Assembly: GCA_016705695.1 (NCBI GenBank) | Contig: JADJLA010000002.1 | Span: 62,001 to 126,000 of the forward strand | DNA: 64,000 nt | Source: Sphingobacteriaceae bacterium | GTDB taxonomy: Bacteria > Bacteroidota > Bacteroidia > B-17B0 > Aurantibacillaceae | Direction: 5' to 3' | In this document: piece after piece, positions 43,616 to 52,211 of the stretch | Position numbering within the stretch: the stretch's first letter is position 1 | Layout of the letters: the number at the start of each line of letters is the position of its first letter | Position numbers and translations under genes: made by a program | Notes under the pieces: model-generated | What the model saw: the letters and a program-made list of their open reading frames with translations, nothing else | The model's database searches: none | Told to the model about the DNA's origin: nothing

Positions 43616-43648
43616 TGTTTAGTTAACATTGCAATAGTGTTAAGTTAA
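43616..43648 (+). promoter_or_regulatory. Direct repeat TGTTTAGTTAA / TGTTAAGTTAA, 22-bp period
   Basis: TGTTTAGTTAA (43616-43626) and TGTTAAGTTAA (43638-43648) are two helical turns apart upstream of the atypical response regulator. The GTTTAGTTAA core also ends the 41407 array, which suggests a common regulator. Confidence 0.5.
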
Positions 43649-43683
43649 ATCGCTTGTGTGAAATTCGCTTTTCATACACGCAC

Positions 43684-44376
43684 TTGGATAAAACCTTAAA
43701 TAATACTATTCTTCTTTATGATAACCAATTATCATCGGTATTTAAAACCATTGATCATTTAAAAAAGGTTTTTCCAAATCTTGTTATTGTAAAAAACGAA
43801 GAAGAGTATTTTCAAAATATCTCTTCCACTCATTTTGATGTAATACTTATAAGTCTTGATGTTGTTCCAATGGACGGCATTGCCATCACCAAAGAAACAT
43901 TAACTGCATCTGCAGGCATAAAACCATTTGTAGTTATTTATTCGAATAAACAAGATGATTTTCTGCAAGAACTGGCATTGAACAACGGAGTTGACGCGTT
44001 TGTGAATTATCAAAACACACCAGTGCTAATGGAATTACTTTTAAAAGCTCTTATAAAACGCATAAAAACAGATATAAGCAAAGTAAGGCACTCCAATGAA
44101 TTTGTGATCGACGAGGATGAGTACTTAGTAATAAAAAATGATACCAAGATCCAACTACCAAAAAAAGAGTTCAAGATATTATTACTACTTCAGCAGAATC
44201 AAAATAAATTCTTTAGTAAAAAAGAATTAGCCATTTCGGTTTGGAATGATGAGAACGTGGCAAAGAAAAGAACCATTGACGTTCATATTTATAATATCCG
44301 TCAGATTTTTGGAAAAAAGATCATTCAGTCTCAAAAAGGAAAGGGATATCGTTTAAATAAAAAGTATTTTGTTTAG
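43684..44376 (+). CDS. Atypical OmpR-family response regulator
   Basis: About 230 aa. The receiver-like domain keeps an Asp in ISLDVVPMDG near residue 60, but the first acidic cluster has only one Asp (LLYDNQ), and the conserved Lys of the K-P loop is replaced (FVNYQNTPVL). It may be phosphorylated weakly or not at all. The C-terminal winged helix is normal (LPKKEFKILLLLQQNQNKFF, RTIDVHIYNIRQIFGKKI) and closely resembles that of the regulator at 37627. No ATG is available; TTG 43684 gives a receiver of normal length, and another TTG at 43654 would add ten residues next to the repeat array. The gene converges with bshB1. Confidence 0.78.
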   Translation: MDKTLNNTILLYDNQLSSVFKTIDHLKKVFPNLVIVKNEEEYFQNISSTHFDVILISLDVVPMDGIAITKETLTASAGIKPFVVIYSNKQDDFLQELALNNGVDAFVNYQNTPVLMELLLKALIKRIKTDISKVRHSNEFVIDEDEYLVIKNDTKIQLPKKEFKILLLLQQNQNKFFSKKELAISVWNDENVAKKRTIDVHIYNIRQIFGKKIIQSQKGKGYRLNKKYFV

Positions 44377-45089
44377 AGAAGATCAAAAAGATCTTTTACG
44401 CCTATATAACGTGATGCTGTAAAACCTTCGGCATATTTTACACCAATAGAGCGGCCACAGATCATCATCTTCGCATCAACAATATCCAAAAAATCTTTTC
44501 CTGAAATTGGAGTTTCAGCTTCTTTTGAATTTGGATCGTAAAATTGTGAAGAGAATGCCATGATGGCTTCATGTTTTTTATCTCTAAATTCAGTTACATC
44601 AACAACAAAATCAGGTTTGATATATTGATCTTGGATATAATGATAAACCGCTTTTGGTCTCCAAGCTGTTTGCTTTGATCCGTTATGTAATGTTTCAATT
44701 TTTACCAATCCAGAATAAAAACACGCATCAGCAGTTAACTGCGCTGCACGTCCATGATCGGGATGACGATCGCTAATAGCGTTACACAAAATAATTTCAG
44801 GTTGACTTTCGCGGATCACTTCAATGATAGCACGCTGACTAGCTTCATTATTCTCAAAAAATCCATCCTTCAATTGTAATTGCTTTCTAAATGCAACACC
44901 CTGGATCTTTGCCGCTGCCATTGCCTCCTTGGTACGTAATTCAGCGCTTCCACGCGTTCCTAATTCGCCAAGCGTAAGATCAAGGATCCCCACTTTTTTT
45001 CCTAAAGAAATATGCTTCAATAGTGTTCCTGTGCAGGAAAGTTCTACATCATCCGGATGAACGCCTATAGCTAAAATATCGATCTTCAT
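44373..45089 (-). CDS. bshB1: Bacillithiol biosynthesis deacetylase BshB1
   Basis: A 238-aa zinc-dependent LmbE-like deacetylase that removes acetyl from GlcNAc-malate. The metal site is GVHPDDVELSCTG near residue 9, with the catalytic Asp and the third ligand in SDRHPDHGRAA near 110. GELGTRGSAELR and FASRYIG-type tail (GFTASRYIG) are also characteristic. It is convergent with the atypical regulator, stops overlapping. A TAAATTAG box lies four bases before the ATG. Another bacillithiol gene, bshC, is 11 kb away in the same window. Confidence 0.92.
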   Translation of the reverse strand: MKIDILAIGVHPDDVELSCTGTLLKHISLGKKVGILDLTLGELGTRGSAELRTKEAMAAAKIQGVAFRKQLQLKDGFFENNEASQRAIIEVIRESQPEIILCNAISDRHPDHGRAAQLTADACFYSGLVKIETLHNGSKQTAWRPKAVYHYIQDQYIKPDFVVDVTEFRDKKHEAIMAFSSQFYDPNSKEAETPISGKDFLDIVDAKMMICGRSIGVKYAEGFTASRYIGVKDLFDLL

Positions 45090-45098
45090 TGGGCTAAT

Positions 45099-46130
45099 TT
45101 ACGGATTTAATTTCTTAAGTAATTCATTCATCTTTTCGTTGAGTTTTGGTAGATTTTTGAATATTACATAACTTCTTTGGTGATCACGATAAGAGAAAGC
45201 CGGAGAACCCTGTACAATATCATTTTCTTTTTCTATACTTTTTCCAATTCCACTCTGTGCTGCAATTTTTACACCATCGGCAATTGTAATGTGTCCTGCA
45301 ATCCCAACCTGACCACCGATCAAACAATTTTTTCCAATCTTTGTTGAGCCTGCAATAGCAACACACCCTGCTAAAACAGTATTCTCGCCTATCTCACAGT
45401 TATGGGCAACTTGGATCAAATTATCTAACTTAACTCCTCTACGAATGATCGTAGATCCTAAAGTTGCTCTATCAATACACGTGTTCGCTCCAATTTCAAC
45501 ATTGTCTTCAATGATCACGTTCCCTATTTGTGGCACTTTACTATAATTATTCTCGGTGTTTGGCGTAAATCCAAAACCATCAGCTCCTAAAACCGCTCCC
45601 GCATGGATCGTACAGTCTTTACCAATTTTTGTATCAGCGTACACCTTCACTCCTCCGTAAATAATGGTATTATCGCCAATTGTACATCCATCACCAATAA
45701 CTGTGTTCGGAAATATCTTTACATTATCACCTACAACAACCCTATCTCCCAAATAAACAAACGCACCAATATAACATGACGATCCTACTTTTGCTGAATT
45801 TGAAATATAACTTGGTTGCTCAATCCCAACTTTGTTATTCTTTATCTGATTATACATTTCTAAAAGCTTAGCAAAACTTTCGCGCGGATCATTTACACGA
45901 ATGAGTGTTAAGGATGTTTTGAAAGATTTATTCGCAATAAAGTTTTTGTAAACAATAACAATACTCGCTTCTGTATCATAAATAAAATGTTCGTATTTAG
46001 CGTTTCCCAAAAAAGATAAGGTCTTAGGTTTGCCTTCTTCGATCTTTGACAAATTATTCACAATAGAATTCTCATCGCCTTCTATCTCACCATTTACAAG
46101 TGCTGCTATTTGTTGCGCCGAAAATTCCAT
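45099..46130 (-). CDS. lpxD: UDP-3-O-acylglucosamine N-acyltransferase
   Basis: A 343-aa LpxD, the third enzyme of lipid A synthesis, adding the N-linked acyl chain. The N-terminal uridine-binding domain (~1-100) ends before a left-handed beta-helix of hexapeptide repeats (~100-290: VYLGDRVVVGDNVKIFPNTV, IGDGCTIGDNTII). The catalytic His is in QVAHNCEIGENT near residue 240. A C-terminal helical arm follows. Its ATG overlaps the stop of the upstream glycosyltransferase gene by one base (TAATG), implying translational coupling. Confidence 0.93.
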   Translation of the reverse strand: MEFSAQQIAALVNGEIEGDENSIVNNLSKIEEGKPKTLSFLGNAKYEHFIYDTEASIVIVYKNFIANKSFKTSLTLIRVNDPRESFAKLLEMYNQIKNNKVGIEQPSYISNSAKVGSSCYIGAFVYLGDRVVVGDNVKIFPNTVIGDGCTIGDNTIIYGGVKVYADTKIGKDCTIHAGAVLGADGFGFTPNTENNYSKVPQIGNVIIEDNVEIGANTCIDRATLGSTIIRRGVKLDNLIQVAHNCEIGENTVLAGCVAIAGSTKIGKNCLIGGQVGIAGHITIADGVKIAAQSGIGKSIEKENDIVQGSPAFSYRDHQRSYVIFKNLPKLNEKMNELLKKLNP

Positions 46131-47257
46131 TAGTTCATTGAGTATACTAAGTTAATCAATACTTTTCTTTCCTCTTCCCAAGTTAAGGCTTTTTTTGCGT
46201 GCTTTAAATTGTCCTTCCATACTTTATAGTCGGGCGAGTACAGCATCCACCCTATTCGTTCGGCAATATGCGCCGGGTCATGACTCGTAATAAATGCACC
46301 AATATTAAATTGCGAGATAAGTGCTTCAATTTCCACCAACCTTGAGGTTAAAATTGGAACTTCGGCATGTATATAATCAAATATCTTATTGGGCAAACTG
46401 TAACTGTAATTTAAATTCGTGTGTTTATCTATAGATATTCCCAGATCCGCGTTGTATGTATAATTCATGAGCTCTTCCTTGGGCATTTTTTTGATAAGTT
46501 TCACTTTATCTTCCAATTTATTTTCTTTAACCAATTGCTCTAAATTAGTCCACACATCTCCTCCGCCAATAATAAATAATTGCGCGCCCTCAACAAATCT
46601 CATTGCCAACACTAATTCCTCTGCACCTCTTTGGATATTAATTCCGGCTCCTTGTAAGACTATCATTTTTACTCCGGGTTTAATCCCTAATTCAGATCTT
46701 TCCTTTATTGGCTGTCCGTTTACCTCTGCAGGAATATTACGTACAACTTTAAATTCAGTTCCGTATTTCTCTTTAAAATAATTCGCAATACTTTGATTAA
46801 CGGTAATGCAGTATTTTAATTTCGGCACAATGCTTTTCTCTATTCGTTCCCAAATTTTCTTTTTGAAAGGCGTTTGTTGTAATTCCGGTACTTCGCAAAA
46901 GATCTCATGACTATCGTAGATCAATTTACTGCCCTTTAATTTCGATATCAAATAATTTGGTAATAGCGTGTCTAGATCATTCGCATAAAGTACATCGCTC
47001 TTCTTAAACAAAAGATAAAAAAATAAGCGCGTATTAAAGAAAGCATAAAACAAAACTCCCTTTTTAAAAAGAAGCTTCATGCGTTTGGTCTCAAAATTCC
47101 AATTAATGATTGGTAATGAAGAGGGCCATTTTCTCCCTACGAGCGTTACCTTAAAACCCATCGCCACCAACTCGTTGCAGGTCTTTTTTACGCGATTATC
47201 ACTGCTTAGATCATTGATAACGCTTACCGTAACATGCTTATTTTGAGTTGTAAACAA
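46130..47257 (-). CDS. GT4-type glycosyltransferase
   Basis: A 375-aa GT-B glycosyltransferase. The N-terminal Rossmann half opens with HVTVSVINDLSSDNRVKKTC, then VLYANDLDTLLPN and KLIYDSHEIFCEVPE. The C-terminal half has VVLQGAGI-type strand (MIVLQGAGINIQRGAEELV), IIGGGDVW and the donor-binding LPNKIFDYIHAEVPIL. The only plausible starts are TTG 47257 or codons near it; there is no ATG before the conserved region. It overlaps lpxD by one base, which suggests a role in envelope glycolipid or polysaccharide assembly. Acceptor unknown. Confidence 0.85.
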   Translation of the reverse strand: MFTTQNKHVTVSVINDLSSDNRVKKTCNELVAMGFKVTLVGRKWPSSLPIINWNFETKRMKLLFKKGVLFYAFFNTRLFFYLLFKKSDVLYANDLDTLLPNYLISKLKGSKLIYDSHEIFCEVPELQQTPFKKKIWERIEKSIVPKLKYCITVNQSIANYFKEKYGTEFKVVRNIPAEVNGQPIKERSELGIKPGVKMIVLQGAGINIQRGAEELVLAMRFVEGAQLFIIGGGDVWTNLEQLVKENKLEDKVKLIKKMPKEELMNYTYNADLGISIDKHTNLNYSYSLPNKIFDYIHAEVPILTSRLVEIEALISQFNIGAFITSHDPAHIAERIGWMLYSPDYKVWKDNLKHAKKALTWEEERKVLINLVYSMN

Positions 47258-47317
47258 AGAGTTTGTTGATATTGGAGTAAAGATAGAAAATTAAAGCCGT
47301 AATATTATTTATAATTT

Positions 47318-47349
47318 TACTTCGTACTACTTAGGTAGTGCCCGAAGTA
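47318..47349 (+). promoter_or_regulatory. Nested hairpin just upstream of murB
   Basis: TACTTCG (47318-47324) pairs with CGAAGTA (47343-47349), and ACTAC (47326-47330) with GTAGT (47335-47339) around a TTAG loop. The structure ends 2 bases before ATG 47352. A TAATTTTA -7-like box overlaps its left edge (47312-47319), so most of the hairpin would be in the 5' leader. It may regulate translation or be a protein site in the 94-bp divergent region. Confidence 0.45.
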
Positions 47350-47351
47350 GT

Positions 47352-48368
47352 ATGCAAATGCGTTTTGAAGAACATAAAAGCTTAAAAGCCTATAATACCT
47401 TTGGGTTAGAGGCCTTCGCTAAATACTTCATTGAAATTAATAACGTAAAAGACCTCGAGTTAGTATTTAAAGATCCCATTTATTTAAGCCATCAAAAACT
47501 TATTTTGGGTGGAGGGAGTAATATCCTTTTTACTAAAGATTTTGATGGTTTAGCGATAAAAAACAATATCAAAGGAATTGAGATCACAAATGCAAATGAA
47601 TGCATTGTAAAAGCAGGGGCCGGAGAGAATTGGCACGAATTTGTGATGTTTTGCATTGATAAAGGTTTGGGCGGTATTGAAAATTTATCGTTGATCCCGG
47701 GTTGCGTTGGTGCGAGTCCAATGCAAAATATTGGCGCTTATGGCGTAGAGATAAAAGATGTTTTTTATGAATTAAACGCCTTTAATCTTACAACAGGTGC
47801 TATTAAAACATTTTCAAAAGAAGAATGTGAGTTTGGATATCGCGAAAGCGTTTTTAAACGTAAATACAAAGATCGCTACCTCATTGTAGATGTAAGTTTT
47901 AAATTATCAGAAGATCACAAATTAAGTACACATTACGGCGCCATAAACGACGAGCTCAAAAAAATGGCAATTGAAAAACCTAACATTAAAGATGTTTCAA
48001 ACGCTGTGATCGCCATTCGTCAAAGTAAATTACCCGATCCAAAAGAAATTGGTAACGCCGGAAGTTTTTTCAAGAACCCGGAAGTGAGTGCGGAGAAATA
48101 TAAGAGTTTAAAAAAAGATTTTGATGCTTTAGTTGCTTACCCTTTAGAAAATGGTAATTATAAATTAGCTGCAGGATGGCTTATTGAACAAAGTGGCCTC
48201 AAAGGATTTGAGATGAATGGAGCGGCTGTACACAACAAGCAAGCCTTGGTTTTAGTAAATAAAAATAATACTACAGGACAAAACATCTATCAACTATCCG
48301 ATTATGTACTCAGCAAAGTATTTGATAAATTTGGTGTACAGTTGGAAAGAGAAGTAAACATTATCTGA
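47352..48368 (+). CDS. murB: UDP-N-acetylenolpyruvoylglucosamine reductase
   Basis: A 338-aa type I MurB, which uses NADPH and FAD to make UDP-MurNAc for peptidoglycan. The FAD-binding segment LILGGGSNILFTKDFDG lies near residue 47, GGIENLSLIPGCVGASPMQNIGAYGVEI near 105 is split by the domain turn, and EFGYRESVFKRK carries the type I Tyr loop. The catalytic Ser is in GNAGSFFKNP near 228. A second ATG six bases downstream (MRFEEHKS) is equally good. The gene is divergent from the GT4/lpxD operon and starts behind a nested hairpin. Confidence 0.94.
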   Translation: MQMRFEEHKSLKAYNTFGLEAFAKYFIEINNVKDLELVFKDPIYLSHQKLILGGGSNILFTKDFDGLAIKNNIKGIEITNANECIVKAGAGENWHEFVMFCIDKGLGGIENLSLIPGCVGASPMQNIGAYGVEIKDVFYELNAFNLTTGAIKTFSKEECEFGYRESVFKRKYKDRYLIVDVSFKLSEDHKLSTHYGAINDELKKMAIEKPNIKDVSNAVIAIRQSKLPDPKEIGNAGSFFKNPEVSAEKYKSLKKDFDALVAYPLENGNYKLAAGWLIEQSGLKGFEMNGAAVHNKQALVLVNKNNTTGQNIYQLSDYVLSKVFDKFGVQLEREVNII

Positions 48369-48384
48369 CCCTGATCACTCGAAT

Positions 48385-49434
48385 ATGAAATTTCTTGTTT
48401 TATATGAAGAATTAGCAAGTTATTTTTTAACCTGCCTCAACCATTTGGCAGAAACTTCTGATTGCAAGATCTTACTTTACATGAAAAAAGTAAATCCTGT
48501 TGCTCCATTTGATTTTAGTCATCTTCATAAGAACATTACAGTTATTGAGCGCGAAAAAGTTTCAGAACAAGAATTCATTAACTCGATCAAAACTTTTTCT
48601 CCCGACTTTACTTATGTTTCTGGCTGGATGCACAAACCCTATTTGAATGCGATAAAACAATTGCGTTTAAAAAATGTAATAATGGGTTTTGACAATCAAT
48701 ATACAGGTTCGTTAAAGCAATTACTAGGCGCCGTTTATTTTAAACTTAATTTAAAGAAATACATTAAAGGGGCGTTTGTTCCAGGTCAAAGTCAAAAAAC
48801 ATTTGCCAAGAAATTAGGTTTTATTGAGGAGAATATTTCGCTGAACGTATATTGTTGTGATCATAAATTATATTCAAGTTATTACGATCAAACAAAAACT
48901 CAAAAACAAAAACAATTCCCAAAGCGTTTGATATTTGTTGGACGTTATATTCACGAAAAAGGAATTGATACCTTATGGGAAAGTTTCATTGAACTTCAAA
49001 ATGAAACGCCTAGTGAATGGGAATTATGGTGTGTTGGGAAAGGCGCCATTGAACCAATTTCTCATCCTAAAATAAAACATTTAGGATTTATTCAACCAAA
49101 AGATCTTTTACCAACCATACAACAAACAGGCGTTTTTGTACTGCCAAGTTTTTTTGAGCCTTGGGGTGTTGCCTTGCACGAATTTGCAGCCGCAGGGTTT
49201 CCCATTATTAGCACGCCTAAAGTTGGCGCTACAGAAGTATTTGTAAATGAAGGCAAAAACGGTTTTCTTATAGAGGCTAATAACAAAACATCGTTAAAAA
49301 CGGCATTAAAAAAAATGTTATCTTTAGCAGATAAGGACTTGTTTACCATGGGAGAGGAAAGCGTAAAATTAGGCGCAAAGATCACTCCCGAAATATGGAA
49401 ACAAAGTCTATTGAAACTCGTACATGGCGTATAA
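48385..49434 (+). CDS. GT4-family glycosyltransferase
   Basis: A 349-aa GT-B glycosyltransferase. The C-terminal catalytic half is clear: LIFVGRYIHEKGIDTLWESF near residue 190, WELWCVGKG, HLGFIQPKDLL, and the EX7E-type segment PSFFEPWGVALHEFAAAGFP near 255. The N-terminal half is less typical. It is 16 bp after murB and its end overlaps the next epimerase gene by 11 bp, so it leads the surface-polysaccharide cluster 48385-53897. Sugar donor and acceptor cannot be inferred. Confidence 0.85.
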   Translation: MKFLVLYEELASYFLTCLNHLAETSDCKILLYMKKVNPVAPFDFSHLHKNITVIEREKVSEQEFINSIKTFSPDFTYVSGWMHKPYLNAIKQLRLKNVIMGFDNQYTGSLKQLLGAVYFKLNLKKYIKGAFVPGQSQKTFAKKLGFIEENISLNVYCCDHKLYSSYYDQTKTQKQKQFPKRLIFVGRYIHEKGIDTLWESFIELQNETPSEWELWCVGKGAIEPISHPKIKHLGFIQPKDLLPTIQQTGVFVLPSFFEPWGVALHEFAAAGFPIISTPKVGATEVFVNEGKNGFLIEANNKTSLKTALKKMLSLADKDLFTMGEESVKLGAKITPEIWKQSLLKLVHGV

Positions 49435-50380
49435 ATTAAAAATACTTGTAACCGGAGGCGCCGGAAATATTGGAAGTGCTCTTGTAAAAAAACTGATCTC
49501 AAATAAATTTCATTTTGTTGTTGTTATTGATGATCTAAGCACTGGTTCTCTTGAAAAATTACCCAAACTTGATGAGGAGAATTTTAAATTTGTTAAGGCG
49601 AACGTAAACAACCTAAACGAAATTGATTCGGTATTCTATTCGTTCAATTTTGATTTTGTATTTCACTTGGCTGCCGTTGTTGGTGTAATTAGAACTCAGG
49701 AAAATCCAATAAAGGTTTTAAAAGATATTGATGGGATCAAGAACATTTTAGAGCTCTCAAAAAACTCTTCTGTAAAACGCGTATTCTATTCTTCCTCTTC
49801 AGAAGTGTATGGCGAACCAGTTGAATTACCTCAAAACGAACACAGAACACCGCTTAACTCTCGTGTACCTTATGCTGTTGTAAAAAACCTTGGCGAATGT
49901 TTCTTTAGAAGCTACCAGCAAGAACACGGCTTAGATTACACCATATTTCGTTTCTTTAATACTTACGGTCCGCAACAAAGTACCGATTTTGTTACGGCCA
50001 AATTTATAGCCGCGGCATTAAAAGGTGAAGATATTACCTTATACGGCGATGGATCGCAAACACGCACGTTCACCTATATTGATGATAATATTGAGACTAT
50101 AAGTAATATTTTTGAAAAAGGATCGATAAAGAACGATGTGATCAATTTAGGGAATGATGAACTTACCAGGATAAAAGAATTGGCCGAACTCATCATTAAA
50201 TTAACCGACTCCAAATCGAAGATCGTGCATTTACCACCTTTAAAAGAGGGGGATATGACACGCAGACAGCCTGATAATTCAAAAATGAAAGCTATACTGA
50301 ATAAAAAACTCATCACTATAGAAGAAGGTCTTAAAAAAATGTTGGTCGATAAACAATTCCTGAAATCTATAGGTATTTAA
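49424..50380 (+). CDS. NAD-dependent nucleotide-sugar epimerase/dehydratase
   Basis: A 318-aa extended short-chain dehydrogenase/reductase. The NAD-binding GGAGNIGSALVKKL near residue 11 and the catalytic Ser plus YxxxK (SSSSEVYGE near 125; PYAVVKNLGE near 150) are in place, as is the typical FFNTYGPQQ and a later YGDGSQTRTFTYIDD. It probably epimerises or dehydrates a UDP- or dTDP-sugar for the polysaccharide made by this cluster. It overlaps the preceding glycosyltransferase gene and is followed after 1 bp by the damaged asnB gene. Confidence 0.88.
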   Translation: MAYKLKILVTGGAGNIGSALVKKLISNKFHFVVVIDDLSTGSLEKLPKLDEENFKFVKANVNNLNEIDSVFYSFNFDFVFHLAAVVGVIRTQENPIKVLKDIDGIKNILELSKNSSVKRVFYSSSSEVYGEPVELPQNEHRTPLNSRVPYAVVKNLGECFFRSYQQEHGLDYTIFRFFNTYGPQQSTDFVTAKFIAAALKGEDITLYGDGSQTRTFTYIDDNIETISNIFEKGSIKNDVINLGNDELTRIKELAELIIKLTDSKSKIVHLPPLKEGDMTRRQPDNSKMKAILNKKLITIEEGLKKMLVDKQFLKSIGI

Positions 50381-50381
50381 C

Positions 50382-52211
50382 ATGTGCGGAATATGATCGT
50401 TTAAAGCACCGTGGCCCAAATAACGATGGTGTTTTTTCAGATAAGAACATTACGCTTGGTCACCGCCGCTTATCCATCATCGACCTGAGCGAAAGTGCAA
50501 ATCAACCCTTTTTTTCTCAAGATAATAAACTGGTGATCGTTTTTAATGGCGAAATTTATAATTACCGCGAATTAAAACTTGAATTACAGCGCGCTGCGCA
50601 AGGCAGCGGACATACAACTTATTTTTTCAAAACCAACAGCGATACCGAAGTTATTTTAGCAGCTTATTTGCGATGGGGAAATCAATGCTTGAATTACCTC
50701 AATGGTATGTTTGCCTTTGCCATTTATAATACCGAAACAGGAAATGTATTTGCAGCGCGCGACAGAATGGGCGTAAAACCATTCTATTATCACTATACCG
50801 AAAGTATATTTGTTTTTTCGAGTGAAGTGAGACCCATCATAAACAGCGGCATCAAAACATTTAAACTAAATTCTGATCTGATCTCCGAATATTTGCAATA
50901 TCAAACTGTGCATGCCCCAAATACAATTGTAAAAGGCATTAAGCAATTATTGCCAGGGCACTATTTAGAATATACAAATAACAAAGCCACTATAACTGAA
51001 TACTGGAAACCAGAACGCTTTATTCAACAAAAGAACGAACTAAGTTATACGGAGAATTGTAATAAAGTATTTGAACTCTTAAGCGCATCGGTACAACGCC
51101 GTTTAGTTTCCGATGTTCCATTTGGTGCATTTTTATCAGGAGGGATCGATTCAAGCATTGTTGTAGCTTTAATGAGCAAAGTTTCGAACGAGAAAATAAA
51201 TACGTTCAATATTTCGTTTGACGAAAGTGAATTCTCTGAATCCAAATACGCGCAGATCATCGCAAAAAAATACGATACCCAACATCACGAGATCAAATTA
51301 ACGCCTGACGATTTTTTAAAAGACTTACCAAACGCCCTCAACGCCATGGATCATCCTAGTGGTGATGGCCCGAATACCTACATTGTTTCCAAAGCCACAA
51401 AAATGCAGGAATTACCATGGCTTTAAGCGGAATTGGCGGTGATGAATTATTTGCAGGCTACGAGAATTTTAAGCGTTTAAAAGAATTGCAAGAAAAATGG
51501 TTACTGAAAGTGATTCCGGGAATTGCCTTAAAAATTGGCGGCAGTTTAATAAAGAAAAAAAAGCGATCTATTGGTAACGAAAAAATTGCCGAGATCTTGA
51601 ACTTAGATAATCACGCGTTAAAGAATATTTATCCCCTTAGTCGAAGTGTATTTACCAATAAAGAATTAAATACGCTGGTAAAACAAAATAATGCATCACA
51701 AACTGTTGCAGCCATTGCTTCAGCAATAAAAATAGATGACAAGAAAATACTGAGCGCTATTTCTTGCATGGAAATTAAAACATACCTCCAAAACGTTTTA
51801 CTTCGCGATACCGATCAAATGAGTATGGCAGTTGCACTAGAAGTGCGCGAACCTTTTTTGGATCATCATCTTGTGGAATTTGCTTTAGGTATAAACGACG
51901 AGCAAAAATATCCTTCAACACCTAAAAAAATGTTAGTTGACAGCATGGGTGATCTTTTACCAAGCGAAATAGTGAACCGACCAAAAATGGGCTTTACCCT
52001 ACCCTGGCAACATTGGCTTAAGAACGAATTGAAAAGTTTTTGCGAAAACAATATCACCAAATTAGAGGCAAAAGGAATTTTAAAGCCAAATGCGGCTAAA
52101 AACTTGTGGGATCGTTTTTTAAATGATGATCCTTTAGTTACATGGTCACGGGTTTGGCACTTAGTAGTTTTAAATGATTGGATAGATAAGAACACCATCG
52201 ACATAAATTGA
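50382..52211 (+). pseudogene. asnB: Glutamine-hydrolysing asparagine synthetase, disrupted twice
   Basis: The gene opens correctly with MCGI (catalytic Cys2, 50382-50393) but reaches TGA at once. One base out of phase the sequence resumes as YDRLKHRGPNNDG, so roughly 25-35 codons of the glutaminase domain are missing, with a frame change. VFNGEIYNYREL and the ATP loop FLSGGIDSS then follow normally. A second break is at A5 (51399-51403): adding one A restores KATKNAGI-TMALSGIGGDELFAGYENF, and the frame then runs to 52211. Homologues in polysaccharide clusters amidate sugar acids. As sequenced the enzyme cannot be made. Decay or assembly error are both possible. Confidence 0.88.

Noticed and set aside
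46467..46781. 104-codon plus-strand open frame inside the GT4 gene
   Set aside because: Antisense to a well-supported glycosyltransferase; no protein-family features.
46130..47257. Glycosyltransferase as BshA of bacillithiol synthesis
   Set aside because: Its opening and donor-site sequence do not match the BshA pattern, and it is coupled to lpxD rather than to bsh genes.
51395..51426. Programmed frameshift in asnB
   Set aside because: asnB-type synthetases are not known to use frameshifting, and the same gene has an independent 5' deletion, so damage or error is more likely.
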